Below, one piece after another: positions 9,195 through 18,458 of a DNA stretch of 64,000 nt. A model generated the notes under the pieces. The model had not been told where the DNA came from. It ran no database searches and worked only from the letters and a program-made list of their open reading frames with translations. This stretch comes from Phreatobacter cathodiphilus (lineage in GTDB: Bacteria; Pseudomonadota; Alphaproteobacteria; Rhizobiales; Phreatobacteraceae). The stretch is taken from contig NZ_CP027668.1 in NCBI RefSeq assembly GCF_003008515.1, forward strand, positions 788,501 through 852,500. The letters are read 5' to 3'. A program made the position numbers and the translations under genes. Position 1 is the first letter of the stretch, and the number at the start of each line of letters is the position of its first letter.

Positions 9195-9398
9195 ATGACC
9201 ACCATCAAGCTGCAGATCCCGCCGGACCTCCTGGCCGCGGTGGACCGCTTCATCGAGGAAGAGGTCCCCGACGTCAGCCGCCCCGACGCCCTGCTCGCCG
9301 CCCTGCGCGCCTGGGCCGTCGGCAACGGCCTCATGCTCTCCTGGCGCGGCCCGCAGGAGCCGCCCGCCACTTGGCCTGAGGCCGCCAACGACGGGTGA
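9195..9398 (+). CDS. Small ribbon-helix-helix-like protein
   Basis: A 67-residue protein. The N-terminal TTIKLQIPPDLLAAVDRFIE resembles the beta-strand plus first helix of ribbon-helix-helix proteins, and a second helix around SRPDALLAALRAWA fits. It may be a small DNA-binding regulator, but no paired gene is present. An upstream GTG at 9162 would add 11 residues; the ATG puts the strand at the very N-terminus, as expected. Assignment rests on pattern only. Confidence 0.55.
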   Translation: MTTIKLQIPPDLLAAVDRFIEEEVPDVSRPDALLAALRAWAVGNGLMLSWRGPQEPPATWPEAANDG

Positions 9399-9431
9399 GG
9401 GCAGGGCCCTCGCCGTTCCAGACCGCTTCGC

Positions 9432-9458
9432 AAAGCCCGGCGTGACGCGCCGGGCTTT
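9432..9458. terminator. Bidirectional hairpin terminator
   Basis: A perfect 11-bp stem (9432-9442 with 9448-9458, loop TGACG) flanked by AAA and TTT. It lies between the convergent small gene and dctM and can serve both strands. Confidence 0.7.
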
Positions 9459-9475
9459 CCGCTTCCGCCGCCCCC

Positions 9476-10750
9476 TCAGCGATACCAGAGCGTCGGCAGC
9501 GCCGTGGTGAACCACGGAAACACCGAGATCAGCACCAGCACCAACAGCAGCGGCACCAGGAAGGGCGTCACACCCGCCACCGTCCGCTCGAACGAGATGT
9601 TGGCGACCTTCGACAGCACGAAGAGCACCATGCCGACGGGTGGCGTCAGCAGCCCGATCATCAGGTTCAGCACCATCACCACCCCGAACTGTACCGGATC
9701 GATGCCGACCTTGAGGATGATCGGCATGAAGATCGGAACGAGGATGGAGATGGCGGCGATGGTCTCCATGAAGCAGCCGACCACCAGCAGGAACAGGTTG
9801 ATGATCAGCATGATCAGCAGCGGGTTGTCGGTCACCGACAGCAGGCCCGTGGCGATCGCCTCCGTCACCCGCGTGGTGGTCAGCACCCAGCCGAAGAGCG
9901 AGGCCGCGGCGACGATGATGAGGACGCTCGCCGTGGTCTCGATGGTCTCCAGCGTGATGCGGTAGAACTGCTTGAGCGTCAGGGACCGGTAGAGCAGGGC
10001 GCCCAGCAGCAGCGCCCAGGCGCAGGCGGCGATCGCCGCCTCCGTCGGCGTGAAGATGCCGAGGGACATGCCGCCGATGATCAGCGCCGGCGTGAACAGC
10101 GCCGGAATGGCGCGCAGAAAGGTCTCGCCCAGCGCCTTCATGCGGAAGACCTGGTCCCGGCCGATCCCGTGCCGGTGCGCGTACCAGGTGACGTAGAACA
10201 TCATGACCACGGCCATGAGCACGCCGGGGATGAGCCCCCCCGCGAAGAGCTGGCCGATGGAGACGTTGCCGACGACACCGAAGATGACCATGGGCAGCGA
10301 GGGCGGGATGATCGGCCCGATGGTGGAGGAGGCCGCGGTGATGCCGACGGCGAACTCGTCCTTGTAGCCGTGGTCGCGCATCGCCTTGATCTCGATGGTG
10401 CCGAGGCCGCCGGCATCGGCCACCGCCGTGCCAGACATGCCGGCGAAGATCACCGAGCCCACCACGTTGACGTGGCCGAGGCCGCCCTTCATCCAGCCGA
10501 CAGCCGAGACGGCGAAGTCGTAGATCCGGTTGGTGATGCCGGCCGTGTTCATCAGGTTGCCCGCGAGGATGAAGAACGGCACCGCCAGCAGCGGGAAGGA
10601 ATCGACGCCGCCGGCCATGCGATGCAGCACCACGAAGTCCGGGATCATGGTCTCGAACTTGATGTAGGCGAGCGAGCCCGCCGCGAGCGCGATGAAGATG
10701 GGGGTGCCGAGGGCGAGCAGGATGAGGAAGATGCCGAAAAGCCAGAACAT
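9476..10750 (-). CDS. dctM: TRAP transporter large permease (DctM)
   Basis: A 424-residue inner-membrane protein with about twelve hydrophobic segments, the usual DctM length. It has the N-terminal LLALGTPIFIALAAGSL, the AGNLMNTAGIT motif, GMSGTAVADAGGLG (the sodium/substrate-binding SG-rich loop) and a PPVGMVLFVLS motif near the C-terminus. It is the sodium-coupled transport subunit of a tripartite carboxylate importer. It lies 9 bp after dctQ and is the last gene of the minus-strand operon, followed by a hairpin terminator. Confidence 0.93.
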   Translation of the reverse strand: MFWLFGIFLILLALGTPIFIALAAGSLAYIKFETMIPDFVVLHRMAGGVDSFPLLAVPFFILAGNLMNTAGITNRIYDFAVSAVGWMKGGLGHVNVVGSVIFAGMSGTAVADAGGLGTIEIKAMRDHGYKDEFAVGITAASSTIGPIIPPSLPMVIFGVVGNVSIGQLFAGGLIPGVLMAVVMMFYVTWYAHRHGIGRDQVFRMKALGETFLRAIPALFTPALIIGGMSLGIFTPTEAAIAACAWALLLGALLYRSLTLKQFYRITLETIETTASVLIIVAAASLFGWVLTTTRVTEAIATGLLSVTDNPLLIMLIINLFLLVVGCFMETIAAISILVPIFMPIILKVGIDPVQFGVVMVLNLMIGLLTPPVGMVLFVLSKVANISFERTVAGVTPFLVPLLLVLVLISVFPWFTTALPTLWYR

Positions 10751-10759
10751 GCCGCGCCC

Positions 10760-11314
10760 TCAGTCGATGATGAGGCCCTGACGGGCCGGATCGGGACGCC
10801 AGCCGCGGCGGGCATTGGCGATGAACATCTGGCCCGCTCGCCAGAGCATGAGCAGGCAGCCGACGAGGATGCCGCCGTAGACGATGCTCATCGACAGGTC
10901 GAAGACCGTCATGCGCTGGATTTCCATGCGCTCGGTCACCTGCCAGGCGTACCAGACGAGCAGGGCGACGAAGCCGAGGACGATGACGTCGATGAGGAAG
11001 TTGAGCAGGCGAACCGCCGGCTCGGGAAGGAACTGGTGAAGCACCTCCACGGCGATGTGGCTGCGCCGGCGCATCGCCACCGCCGCGCCGACGAAGGTCA
11101 CCCACATCAGCAGGTAGCGGGCGATCTCCTCCGTCCACGCGAAGGACGAATTGAGGATGTAGCGGGAGAAGAACTGCAGGAAGACGACGAAGGCCATCAG
11201 CCAGAACAGCGTGAAGGCAATCCAGTCCTCGGGATAGTGCTCGATCTCGACGTCCGGATCCTCGACGACGATCAGGTGGTCCGCGCCGGGCGCGGTGGGA
11301 GGCGGCGTTGACAT
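10760..11314 (-). CDS. dctQ: TRAP transporter small permease (DctQ)
   Basis: A 184-residue membrane protein with four hydrophobic segments. It shows DctQ hallmarks: FSRYILNSSFAWTEEIARYLLMW (the WxEExARyl motif) and a RRRSHIAVEVL segment. It forms the membrane complex with DctM. The ATG at 11314 is preferred; the upstream in-frame extension is Pro/Arg-rich and would overlap the leader. The gene lies between dctP and dctM in the operon. Confidence 0.9.
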   Translation of the reverse strand: MSTPPPTAPGADHLIVVEDPDVEIEHYPEDWIAFTLFWLMAFVVFLQFFSRYILNSSFAWTEEIARYLLMWVTFVGAAVAMRRRSHIAVEVLHQFLPEPAVRLLNFLIDVIVLGFVALLVWYAWQVTERMEIQRMTVFDLSMSIVYGGILVGCLLMLWRAGQMFIANARRGWRPDPARQGLIID

Positions 11315-11423
11315 GGGAACCCTGTCGGAAGGCGGTATCGGGGCGCGGCGGCGGGACGGCGGCGCCGGTTCGCGGCGCCACCGTCTCGCTGGAAGGGGAG
11401 GAGGGCGGCGGCGCCGCCCCGCC

Positions 11424-12425
11424 TCAGCTGGAGGAGGCGAGCCCCTGAAGCGCGTCGTACTCGGCCTTGGACCACCCGGCGCCGGAGGCCGCATCGTTGT
11501 GCAGCGGCACCGCCGCGGCGCGGAAGGCGGCCCGGTCGGGCGTCACCACCGTCTTGCCGAGCTTGCGGAACTCCTCGGCGAGCTTCTGCTCGCTCTCGCG
11601 GATCTTGTCGCTGGCGCGCGAGGCGGCTTCCATCAGGACGTCCGAGAAGATCTTCTTCTCCGCGTCGTTGAGGCGGGCCCAGACGTGGCTGCCGACGATG
11701 GAGAGCAGCGATTCCGTGATGTGCCCGGTGAGCATGATGTGGCTCTGCACCTCGTAGAACTTCTTCGCCATGATCGTCGGCAGCGGGTTCTCCTGGCCGT
11801 CCACCGTGCCCTGCTGCAGGGCGAGATAGACCTCGGCGAAGGCGATCGGCGTGGCGTTGGCGCCCACCGACTTGGTGAACATCAGGAACAGCGGCGCCGG
11901 CGGCACTCGCAGCTTCATGCCGCGCATGTCCTCCGGCTTGGTGATCGCCTTGTTGGCGGTGACGTGGCGCTCGCCGTAGTAGGTGAGGGCGGTGACCTTG
12001 TGGCGGGTGCGGCCCTCGTAGCCGGAGGCGATCTGCCGGAACAGCGGCGAGTCGCGATAGGCCTTCCAGTGGTTGAAGTCGCGCAGCACGTAGGGCGCGT
12101 TGGTGATGGCGATCGGCTTGTGGATGGAGCCGGCGAAGGCGACGCCGGTGTAGATGATGTCCACCGTGCCGAGGCCGAGCGCCTCGTTGATCTGGTTCTC
12201 GTTACCGAGCTGCGAGGCCGGGAAGACCTCGATCTGGTACTTGCCGTTGGTGCGCTTGGCGATCTCGGCGGCGGCCCACTGGGCGTCCGTGTGGTAGGGC
12301 TCGCCCGTCTCGTAGACGTGAGCCCATTTCAGCTTCACCTGCTGGGCGCGCAGCGGCGTGGCGGCGAAGGCGGTCGTGGCAAGTCCTGCGCCCGCGATCA
12401 GGGCGTTGCGGCGTGTGATGGTCAT
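11424..12425 (-). CDS. dctP: TRAP transporter substrate-binding protein (DctP)
   Basis: A 333-residue periplasmic protein. The signal peptide contains TRRNALIAGAGL, compatible with Tat export, and ends near LRAQQ. The mature part starts LKWAHVYETGEP and carries the DctP signature RGMKLRVPPAP, with the Arg that binds the substrate carboxylate, then GANATPIAFAEVYLALQQGTVDGQENP. It would deliver a carboxylate (sialate, lactate, 2-keto or C4 acids are alternatives) to DctQM. It is the first transport gene after the GntR regulator, which lies 92 bp upstream on the same strand. Confidence 0.92.
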   Translation of the reverse strand: MTITRRNALIAGAGLATTAFAATPLRAQQVKLKWAHVYETGEPYHTDAQWAAAEIAKRTNGKYQIEVFPASQLGNENQINEALGLGTVDIIYTGVAFAGSIHKPIAITNAPYVLRDFNHWKAYRDSPLFRQIASGYEGRTRHKVTALTYYGERHVTANKAITKPEDMRGMKLRVPPAPLFLMFTKSVGANATPIAFAEVYLALQQGTVDGQENPLPTIMAKKFYEVQSHIMLTGHITESLLSIVGSHVWARLNDAEKKIFSDVLMEAASRASDKIRESEQKLAEEFRKLGKTVVTPDRAAFRAAAVPLHNDAASGAGWSKAEYDALQGLASSS

Positions 12426-12517
12426 GGGGTGTCCTCCCTACCCGATGGTGCTGTGATGGGCGGTTTTTCCGCCGCTTGTTGCCGCAGGACCGGTCGCGAT
12501 CCGGCGGTGGAATGGCG

Positions 12518-13249
12518 TCAGGCGCGCTTGAGATCGGGGCGCCCGATATCCTCCTGGAAAAAGTCGGGGTTGAAGCGCTCGAGATCCTCGGCGCCGAGCT
12601 TGAGCCCGTCGATGTGCCGGCCGAGGGCTTCGGCCGCGGCGTCCGGCCGGCGCTGTTCGATCGCCTTCAGCACGGCCTCGTGCTCGGCCACCACGCGGGC
12701 CATGCGGCCCGCCAGCGGCAGGGTCAGGCGGCGGAACCGGTCGACCTGCAGCTTCACGTGCCGCACCAGGGTCCAGACCCCGGGATGGCCCCCGGCCGCC
12801 GCGATGGCCTCGTGGAAGGCCTCGTCCGCCCGGTGGAAGGATTCGGTGTCGGCGGCCTCCGCCGCCTCCGCCATGCGCGCGACGATGGCGCCGAGTTCGA
12901 TGATCTGGCTCTTGCTCGCCCGCTCGACGGCGGCCCGCACCGCGTGCTGCTCGAGGATCCGCCGGATCGTGATCGCCTCCGGCAGGTCGGCCAGCGGGAT
13001 GCGCGAGACATAGGTGCCGGACTTCGAGACGATGTCCACCAGCCCCTCGTCGGAGAGGCGCAGCAGCGCCTCCCGCACCGGCGTACGGCTGACGCCGTGC
13101 TGGGCGGCGATGTCCTTCTCGTTGAGCTGGGAGCCGGGGGCGAGGCGCAGCGACAGGATATCGTCGCGCAACAGGCCGTGGATCGCCGCCGCCGCCGTCC
13201 GGCCGCGCGCCGCCTGCCTGTCCCGCATCCCTCCGATCACCGTCAGCAT
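12518..13249 (-). CDS. GntR/FadR-type transcriptional regulator (FCD domain)
   Basis: A 243-residue regulator. The N-terminal winged helix has LRLAPGSQLNEKDIAAQHGVSRTPVREALLRL (helix-turn-helix, about residues 36-67) and a LVDIVSKSGTYVS wing. The C-terminal FCD ligand-binding domain has the metal-site pattern of this family (RADEAFHEAIA and later His residues). It probably represses the TRAP operon and responds to the imported acid or a product. Two TGATAT-containing dyads just upstream are likely operators. Confidence 0.88.
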   Translation of the reverse strand: MLTVIGGMRDRQAARGRTAAAAIHGLLRDDILSLRLAPGSQLNEKDIAAQHGVSRTPVREALLRLSDEGLVDIVSKSGTYVSRIPLADLPEAITIRRILEQHAVRAAVERASKSQIIELGAIVARMAEAAEAADTESFHRADEAFHEAIAAAGGHPGVWTLVRHVKLQVDRFRRLTLPLAGRMARVVAEHEAVLKAIEQRRPDAAAEALGRHIDGLKLGAEDLERFNPDFFQEDIGRPDLKRA

Positions 13250-13256
13250 TTCGGCT

Positions 13257-13289
13257 CCTCTGATATGAGAGGTACACCTGATATATCAG
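13257..13289 (-). promoter_or_regulatory. Putative GntR operators and TRAP-operon promoter region
   Basis: The perfect palindrome CTGATATATCAG (13278-13289) sits beside CCTCTGATATGAGAGG (13257-13272), whose outer CCTCT/AGAGG arms mirror. Both contain TGATAT and lie 8-40 bp before the regulator's start. A TTGCCA -35-like element on the minus strand precedes the palindrome. The arrangement fits autoregulation. Confidence 0.5.
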
Positions 13290-13445
13290 CTTGGCAATGA
13301 GCAGCTCGGTGTGGCTGCGGCCGCCCGCCACCGCCTGATCAATTCGGCTGCAGGACTGCCGGGTTTTGGAGCAGCGGAAGGGGCCGTGTGCGCCCCGGTT
13401 TGCGGCGATGCCGGCCATTTCTGCACTTTCCGCAGGAGAGGGCGC

Positions 13446-13462
13446 TTGGCATTGCCCTTGCT
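13446..13462 (+). promoter_or_regulatory. Sigma-54 (RpoN) -24/-12 promoter
   Basis: TTGGCATTGCCCTTGCT matches the sigma-54 consensus YTGGCACGrNNNTTGCW at all fixed positions except CG, which is TT. The GG and GC pairs have exact spacing. It faces the NitT/TauT-type ABC operon, whose first start codon is at 13783. Confidence 0.6.
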
Positions 13463-13534
13463 TTGATGAGGACCAGCGCAGCCCCCGCCGCAGGGCGAGG
13501 ACTTCAGGTTGGCGTGCCGCCTTGTTGTTGTGGA

Positions 13535-13553
13535 GATTGCGATGTTCGCAATC
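13535..13553. promoter_or_regulatory. Perfect dyad in the ABC operon leader
   Basis: GATTGCGA, TGT, TCGCAATC: two perfect 8-bp arms with a 3-base centre, about 75 bp downstream of the sigma-54 -12 element. It may be a repressor site or an RNA hairpin. Confidence 0.4.
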
Positions 13554-13782
13554 CTCGACCTCATCGGCTGCATCCGGCCGATGTCAACGAGCGTGGATCT
13601 AGGGCAGGAACCGGCCATCGCGCGATGCGCCAGCCGGGCGAAGGCTGATCGACCCCACAACAGCAGTCCAGAGCCGCAGACCGGACGGGTTACGCCTGCC
13701 CGGCTGCCGAGCCATGCGCCTGACGGCGCGGCCCTCTCGCATCCGCATTGTCCCCATCACCCGATCCTCAGCGGAGTCTCCC

Positions 13783-14835
13783 ATGTGTGACCGCCATGGC
13801 TGCATGCACCTGCCGAACCTCCAGGCCATGAACTTCTCGCGGCGCGGCTTCCTGCGCGCCGGCGCGGCGGCTGCCGCCATCACCATGGCCGTCGGCCCTG
13901 ATGTGGTGCTGGCCCAGGGCCGGCCGATCAAGTCGACCCACGGCACCGGCTTCTGCAACCTCAACATCTTCCTCGCCCACGCCATGCAGTTCTCGCGGGC
14001 CGAGGGGACCGACCTCCAGTTCGTCAACACGCCGACCTTCGCGGAGCAGGTCACCTTCCTCGGCATGGGGCAGGTCGACGTGGGTCTGATGCCCTATACG
14101 AGCTTCATGGCGCTCTTCGACGCCGGCGCGCCGGTCAAGGTGGTGGCCGGCGGCGGTGTCGAGGGCTGCGTGATCGTCTCGCGGCCGGGCCTCGATACGC
14201 CGCAGAAGCTCAAGGGCAAGACCCTCGGCACCTTCCAGCTCGATACGCTGGAGGTCATGCCCTACGACTACCTGAAGAAGAACGGCATCAGCTTCCGCGA
14301 CGTGACCGTACGCTATATGGGCTCGACCCCCGAGGCTGTGGAAGCCTTCAAGGCCGGCGCCATCGACTGGATTTGCACCATCGAGCCCTACGGCACCGCG
14401 CTCCTGCGCGACGTCCCCGGTTCGCACAAGCTCTCGGACGGCACTGACATCTACGGCAAGGGCTATACGGACTGCGTGCTCGCGGCCCGCTCCAGCCTCA
14501 TCGCCGAGAACCCGAAGGGCCTGAAGGCCATCATCAAGGCGATGATGCAGGCCCAGGCCATGGCCGAGAGTCAGCAGCAGGAGACGCTGACCAAGCTGGT
14601 CGGGACCTATTACAAGACCTCGATGGAAAACGCCGTCCTCGCCATGGGCAAGCAGCCGGCGGTGGTCGATGCCCGCTCGCAGACCCAGTTCATCCTGGAG
14701 CGCACCGACAGCCTGGTCGAGATGGGCTACATCAAGAAGAAGCCGACGCGCGAGGCCATCGACTGGACCCTGCTCGAGCAGGTCATCGCGGAGAACGCCG
14801 ATCTCTACGCCAAGCTGAAATACAAGTCGGCCTGA
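13783..14835 (+). CDS. NitT/TauT-type ABC transporter substrate-binding protein
   Basis: A 350-residue exported protein. A short Cys/His-containing lead is followed by the twin-arginine-like SRRGFLRAGAAAAA, ending near VLAQG, so Tat export is likely. The mature part has the NMT1/THI5-like fold signatures: TFAEQVTFLGMGQVDVGLMPYTSF, then KLKGKTLGTFQLDTLEVMPYDYLKKNG and a GSTPEAVEAFKAGAIDWICTIEPYG segment. It delivers a small nitrogenous or sulfonated solute to the permease, 8 bp downstream. Co-occurrence with an amidohydrolase suggests an N-heterocyclic substrate. The first Met of two possible starts (13783) was chosen. Confidence 0.85.
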   Translation: MCDRHGCMHLPNLQAMNFSRRGFLRAGAAAAAITMAVGPDVVLAQGRPIKSTHGTGFCNLNIFLAHAMQFSRAEGTDLQFVNTPTFAEQVTFLGMGQVDVGLMPYTSFMALFDAGAPVKVVAGGGVEGCVIVSRPGLDTPQKLKGKTLGTFQLDTLEVMPYDYLKKNGISFRDVTVRYMGSTPEAVEAFKAGAIDWICTIEPYGTALLRDVPGSHKLSDGTDIYGKGYTDCVLAARSSLIAENPKGLKAIIKAMMQAQAMAESQQQETLTKLVGTYYKTSMENAVLAMGKQPAVVDARSQTQFILERTDSLVEMGYIKKKPTREAIDWTLLEQVIAENADLYAKLKYKSA

Positions 14836-14843
14836 GGCGGACC

Positions 14844-15777
14844 ATGACGGACGCCGCCATCGCCGATCACGTGCCGCCGGCTCCCAAGGCCTCCGCCGTT
14901 CCCAAGGGGACGGCGGAAACCTGGAGCACGCGCCTGAAGGAGAAGCTGGCCGAGGCCGCGCCGCGGATCGGCTGGACGCTGGTCTCGGTCGGGCTCTTCG
15001 CCGGGATCTGGGAACTGCTCTGGGCGGTGGGCGTCGCCGACCCCAAGCTCCTGCCACCGCCGCACGTCTTCCTGGGCGCCTTCGCCGACCAGGCCAAGTT
15101 CTTCAACACGGCCACGCGCTGGTCCATCGGCCTCAATCCGGCCGACGGCCCGACGCCCCGCCAGGCCCTGTTCATCACCGTCGGCGCCACGATGGGCCGG
15201 GTCTTCTCCGGGCTCCTCATCGCTTCGGTTCTGGCGGTCACGGTCGGCGTGCTGATCCGCTATTTCCACCTCTTCGAGAAGCTGACGCTGCCGACCATCA
15301 CCCTGCTGTCGCCGGTCTCGCCCATCGCTTGGCTGCCGGTCGCCATCTTCATCTTCGGCATCGGCAACGCGCCGGCCATCTTCATGGTCGTCATCGCCCT
15401 GTTCTTCCACATGGTGCTGGGCACGGTGGCGCAGATCGACGGGGTGAATCGCAACCTCATCAACGTCGCCCGCACCATGGGGGCGACGAAGCGCCAGATC
15501 TATCTGCGCGTCATCGTGCCGGCCATCCTGCCCGGCCTGCTGATGGTGCTGAGGCTCAACATGTTCGGCGCCTGGATGGTGGTGCTGATCGCCGAGACCA
15601 CCGGCGTCGGCTACGGCCTCGGACAGGTGATCATGCTGGCGCGCAACACCTTCAACCCCTCGCTGGTCTTCTTCTGCATCGCCCTCATCGGCTTCCTCGG
15701 CTTTGCCTCGGACTGGATCCTGCGCATGGTCCAGAAGCGGATTCTCTACTGGGTGCCTGAAACGACGGGAGTTCTGC

Positions 15778-15788
<11 letters not shown>
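14844..15788 (+). CDS. NitT/TauT-type ABC transporter permease
   Basis: A 314-residue inner-membrane protein with about six hydrophobic segments (BPD_transp_1 family). It has the conserved cytoplasmic EAA loop, NVARTMGATKRQIYLRVIVPAILPG, which contacts the ATPase. LPPPHVFLGAF near the N-terminus is typical of SsuC/TauC permeases. A stretch of about 30 residues between the first two helices (around SIGLNPADGPTPRQ) is longer than usual. It overlaps the ATPase gene by 11 bp, indicating translational coupling. Confidence 0.9.
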
Positions 15789-16605
<817 letters not shown>

Positions 16606-16666
16606 CGCCACGCGCGGCGGCTCCGCCGCGCGCCCCTCCGTCCCACATCCCTTCCGGAACCCGCCC

Positions 16667-18208
16667 ATGGCCACGTCTCTCGTCCGCAGCCGCACGCTGA
16701 TCACCGGTGTCGTCGACCGCTTCAACTGGAACCAGATCGACGACGGCGCCGTCCTGCAGGAGGACGGGGTGATCACCGCCATCGGCACCTATGCCGATCT
16801 CCACGCGCGCCATCCCACCGTGCCGGTGATCGGCAGCGGCGAGGAGATCGTGTTGCCCGGCTTCGTCAACGGCCACCACCATGTCGGCCTGACGCCGGTC
16901 CAACTCGGCTCGCCCGACATGCCGCTGGAGCTGTGGTTCATCACCCGCCTGGTGATCCGCAACCTCAACCTCTATCTCGACACGCTCTATTCCGCCTTCG
17001 AGATGATCGGTTCCGGCATCACCACGGTGCAGCACATCCACGGCTGGATGCCCGGCACGCTGCAGGAGGTGGAGGCCAAGAGCTCCGACGTCATCCGCGC
17101 CTACGAGGACATCGGCATGCGGGTGTCCTACTGCTACGCGGTGCGCGACCAGAACCGGCTCGTCTACCAGGCCGACGACGATTTCGTCGCCAGCCTGCCC
17201 CCCGAGCTGCGCGATCCGATGAAGCGCTACTTCGAGCGCTTCAAGACCAGTCTCGACGAGGTCATGGGCCTGTTCGAGACGCTCTACCGCAAGCACCAGA
17301 ACAAGAGCCGGGTGAAGATCCAGCTCGCGCCCGCCAATCTCCACTGGTGCTCCGACGCGGCGTTGACCCGGCTCTCCGAGGCCTCGAAGAAGTTCGACGT
17401 GCCGATGCACATGCACCTGCTCGAGACGGCCTACCAGAAGGAATATGCCTGGCGGCGCGGCGAATGCACGGCGCTCGAATATATCGACCGCTTCGACATG
17501 GTGAACGAGCGCCTCACCCTCGGCCACGGCGTTTGGCTCAACGAGAGCGACATCGACCGTCTGGCGAGCGCCGGCGGCTGCGTCTGCCACAACTGCTCGT
17601 CCAACTTCCGCCTGCGCTCCGGCGTCGCCGCCCTCAACGTCTTCGAGGCCAAGGGCATGAACACCGCCATCGGGCTGGACGAGGCGGGCATCAACGACGA
17701 CCGCGACATGCTGCAGGAGCTTCGGCTCGTGCTGCGCGCCCACCGCGTGCCGGGCATGGTCGAGGCGGACGTGCCGACCATGGCGCAGGTGTTGCGCATG
17801 GCGACCACCGGCGGCGCGAAGACGACGCCCTACGGCACCGGCATCGGCAGCCTGGAGGTCGGCAAGGCCGCCGACCTGTCGCTGCACGACTGGAAAGCCA
17901 TCGCCTATCCCTATCTGGACGCCGAGACCCCGGTGCTGGACGCCTTCGTCCAGCGGGCCAAGGCGCAAGGCGTCAAGGCGGTGATGTGCGATGGCGAGAT
18001 CCTCTATGCCGACGGCCGGTTCACCCGCGTCGACAAGGACGCCGCCCTCAAGGCGCTGCACGACGACCTCGCCAAGGCCCTCTCCCATGACGAGGTCGAG
18101 CGCCGTCACCTCTCCAAGGCGCTGCTGCCGCACGTCCGCCGCTTCTATGCCGACTATATCGACCCCTCCCGCCACGAGCCCTTCTACCGGCCGAGCTCGA
18201 GGGTCTGA
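16667..18208 (+). CDS. ATZ/TRZ-type metal-dependent amidohydrolase/deaminase
   Basis: A 513-residue cytosolic amidohydrolase. Metal ligands are visible as HxH at His70/His72 (NGHHHVGL), then HMHLLET, GHGVWL and the Asp in GLDEAGIND. It begins with the small beta-domain typical of the family and ends with GKAADLSLHD. Relatives include triazine hydrolases, 8-oxoguanine deaminase and guanine deaminase, which release ammonia from N-heterocycles. It sits 61 bp after the transporter ATPase, so it probably processes the imported compound. The substrate cannot be fixed from sequence. Confidence 0.82.
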   Translation: MATSLVRSRTLITGVVDRFNWNQIDDGAVLQEDGVITAIGTYADLHARHPTVPVIGSGEEIVLPGFVNGHHHVGLTPVQLGSPDMPLELWFITRLVIRNLNLYLDTLYSAFEMIGSGITTVQHIHGWMPGTLQEVEAKSSDVIRAYEDIGMRVSYCYAVRDQNRLVYQADDDFVASLPPELRDPMKRYFERFKTSLDEVMGLFETLYRKHQNKSRVKIQLAPANLHWCSDAALTRLSEASKKFDVPMHMHLLETAYQKEYAWRRGECTALEYIDRFDMVNERLTLGHGVWLNESDIDRLASAGGCVCHNCSSNFRLRSGVAALNVFEAKGMNTAIGLDEAGINDDRDMLQELRLVLRAHRVPGMVEADVPTMAQVLRMATTGGAKTTPYGTGIGSLEVGKAADLSLHDWKAIAYPYLDAETPVLDAFVQRAKAQGVKAVMCDGEILYADGRFTRVDKDAALKALHDDLAKALSHDEVERRHLSKALLPHVRRFYADYIDPSRHEPFYRPSSRV

Positions 18209-18300
18209 GGCGGAGCCTTTCCCGGCGCGCGCGTCGGCGCGCCGTACGGCGCCGGAGGCTTGGGATCGGTGGACTGCAGGCCGGTCACCGAAGGACCGGA

Positions 18301-18375
18301 TGGTGGGCGCGACAGGGATTGAACCTGTGACCCCTCCCGTGTGAAGGGAGTGCTCTCCCGCTGAGCTACGCGCCC
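18301..18375 (-). tRNA. tRNA-Val (anticodon CAC)
   Basis: On the minus strand the sequence folds into a full cloverleaf: acceptor GGGCGCG paired with CGCGCCC, D-arm GCTC/GAGC, anticodon stem CTCCC/GGGAG with loop TTCACAC (anticodon CAC), and T-arm ACAGGTTCAATCCCTGT. The discriminator A and CCA are encoded (18301-18303). It reads GUG valine codons. Confidence 0.95.
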
Positions 18376-18458
18376 GCGCCGTCGAGTGGCGAGGAGCCGC
18401 GTTCCTAGCGGCTCCCCCCGCACGGTGTCAAGAATGTCCGCGCGCCGAAACGCGGGGC

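Larger units (their letters stand above)
13290..13782. other. Gene-free stretch between divergent operons
   Basis: About 490 bp between the GntR gene (minus) and the ABC binding-protein gene (plus). Possible reading frames here have no ribosome-binding site or recognisable product. The stretch holds a sigma-54-type promoter at 13446-13462 and a perfect palindrome at 13535-13553, and probably an untranslated leader of about 300 nt for the ABC operon. Confidence 0.6.

Noticed and set aside
8979..11381. 800-codon minus frame over the TRAP permease genes
   Set aside because: It is out of frame with dctM and dctQ, Arg/His-rich and lacks hydrophobic segments or motifs.
13388..13790. Short plus frames in the gap before the ABC operon
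   Set aside because: Compositions are Pro/Arg/Cys-rich, no start signals, and the region carries promoter and dyad elements.
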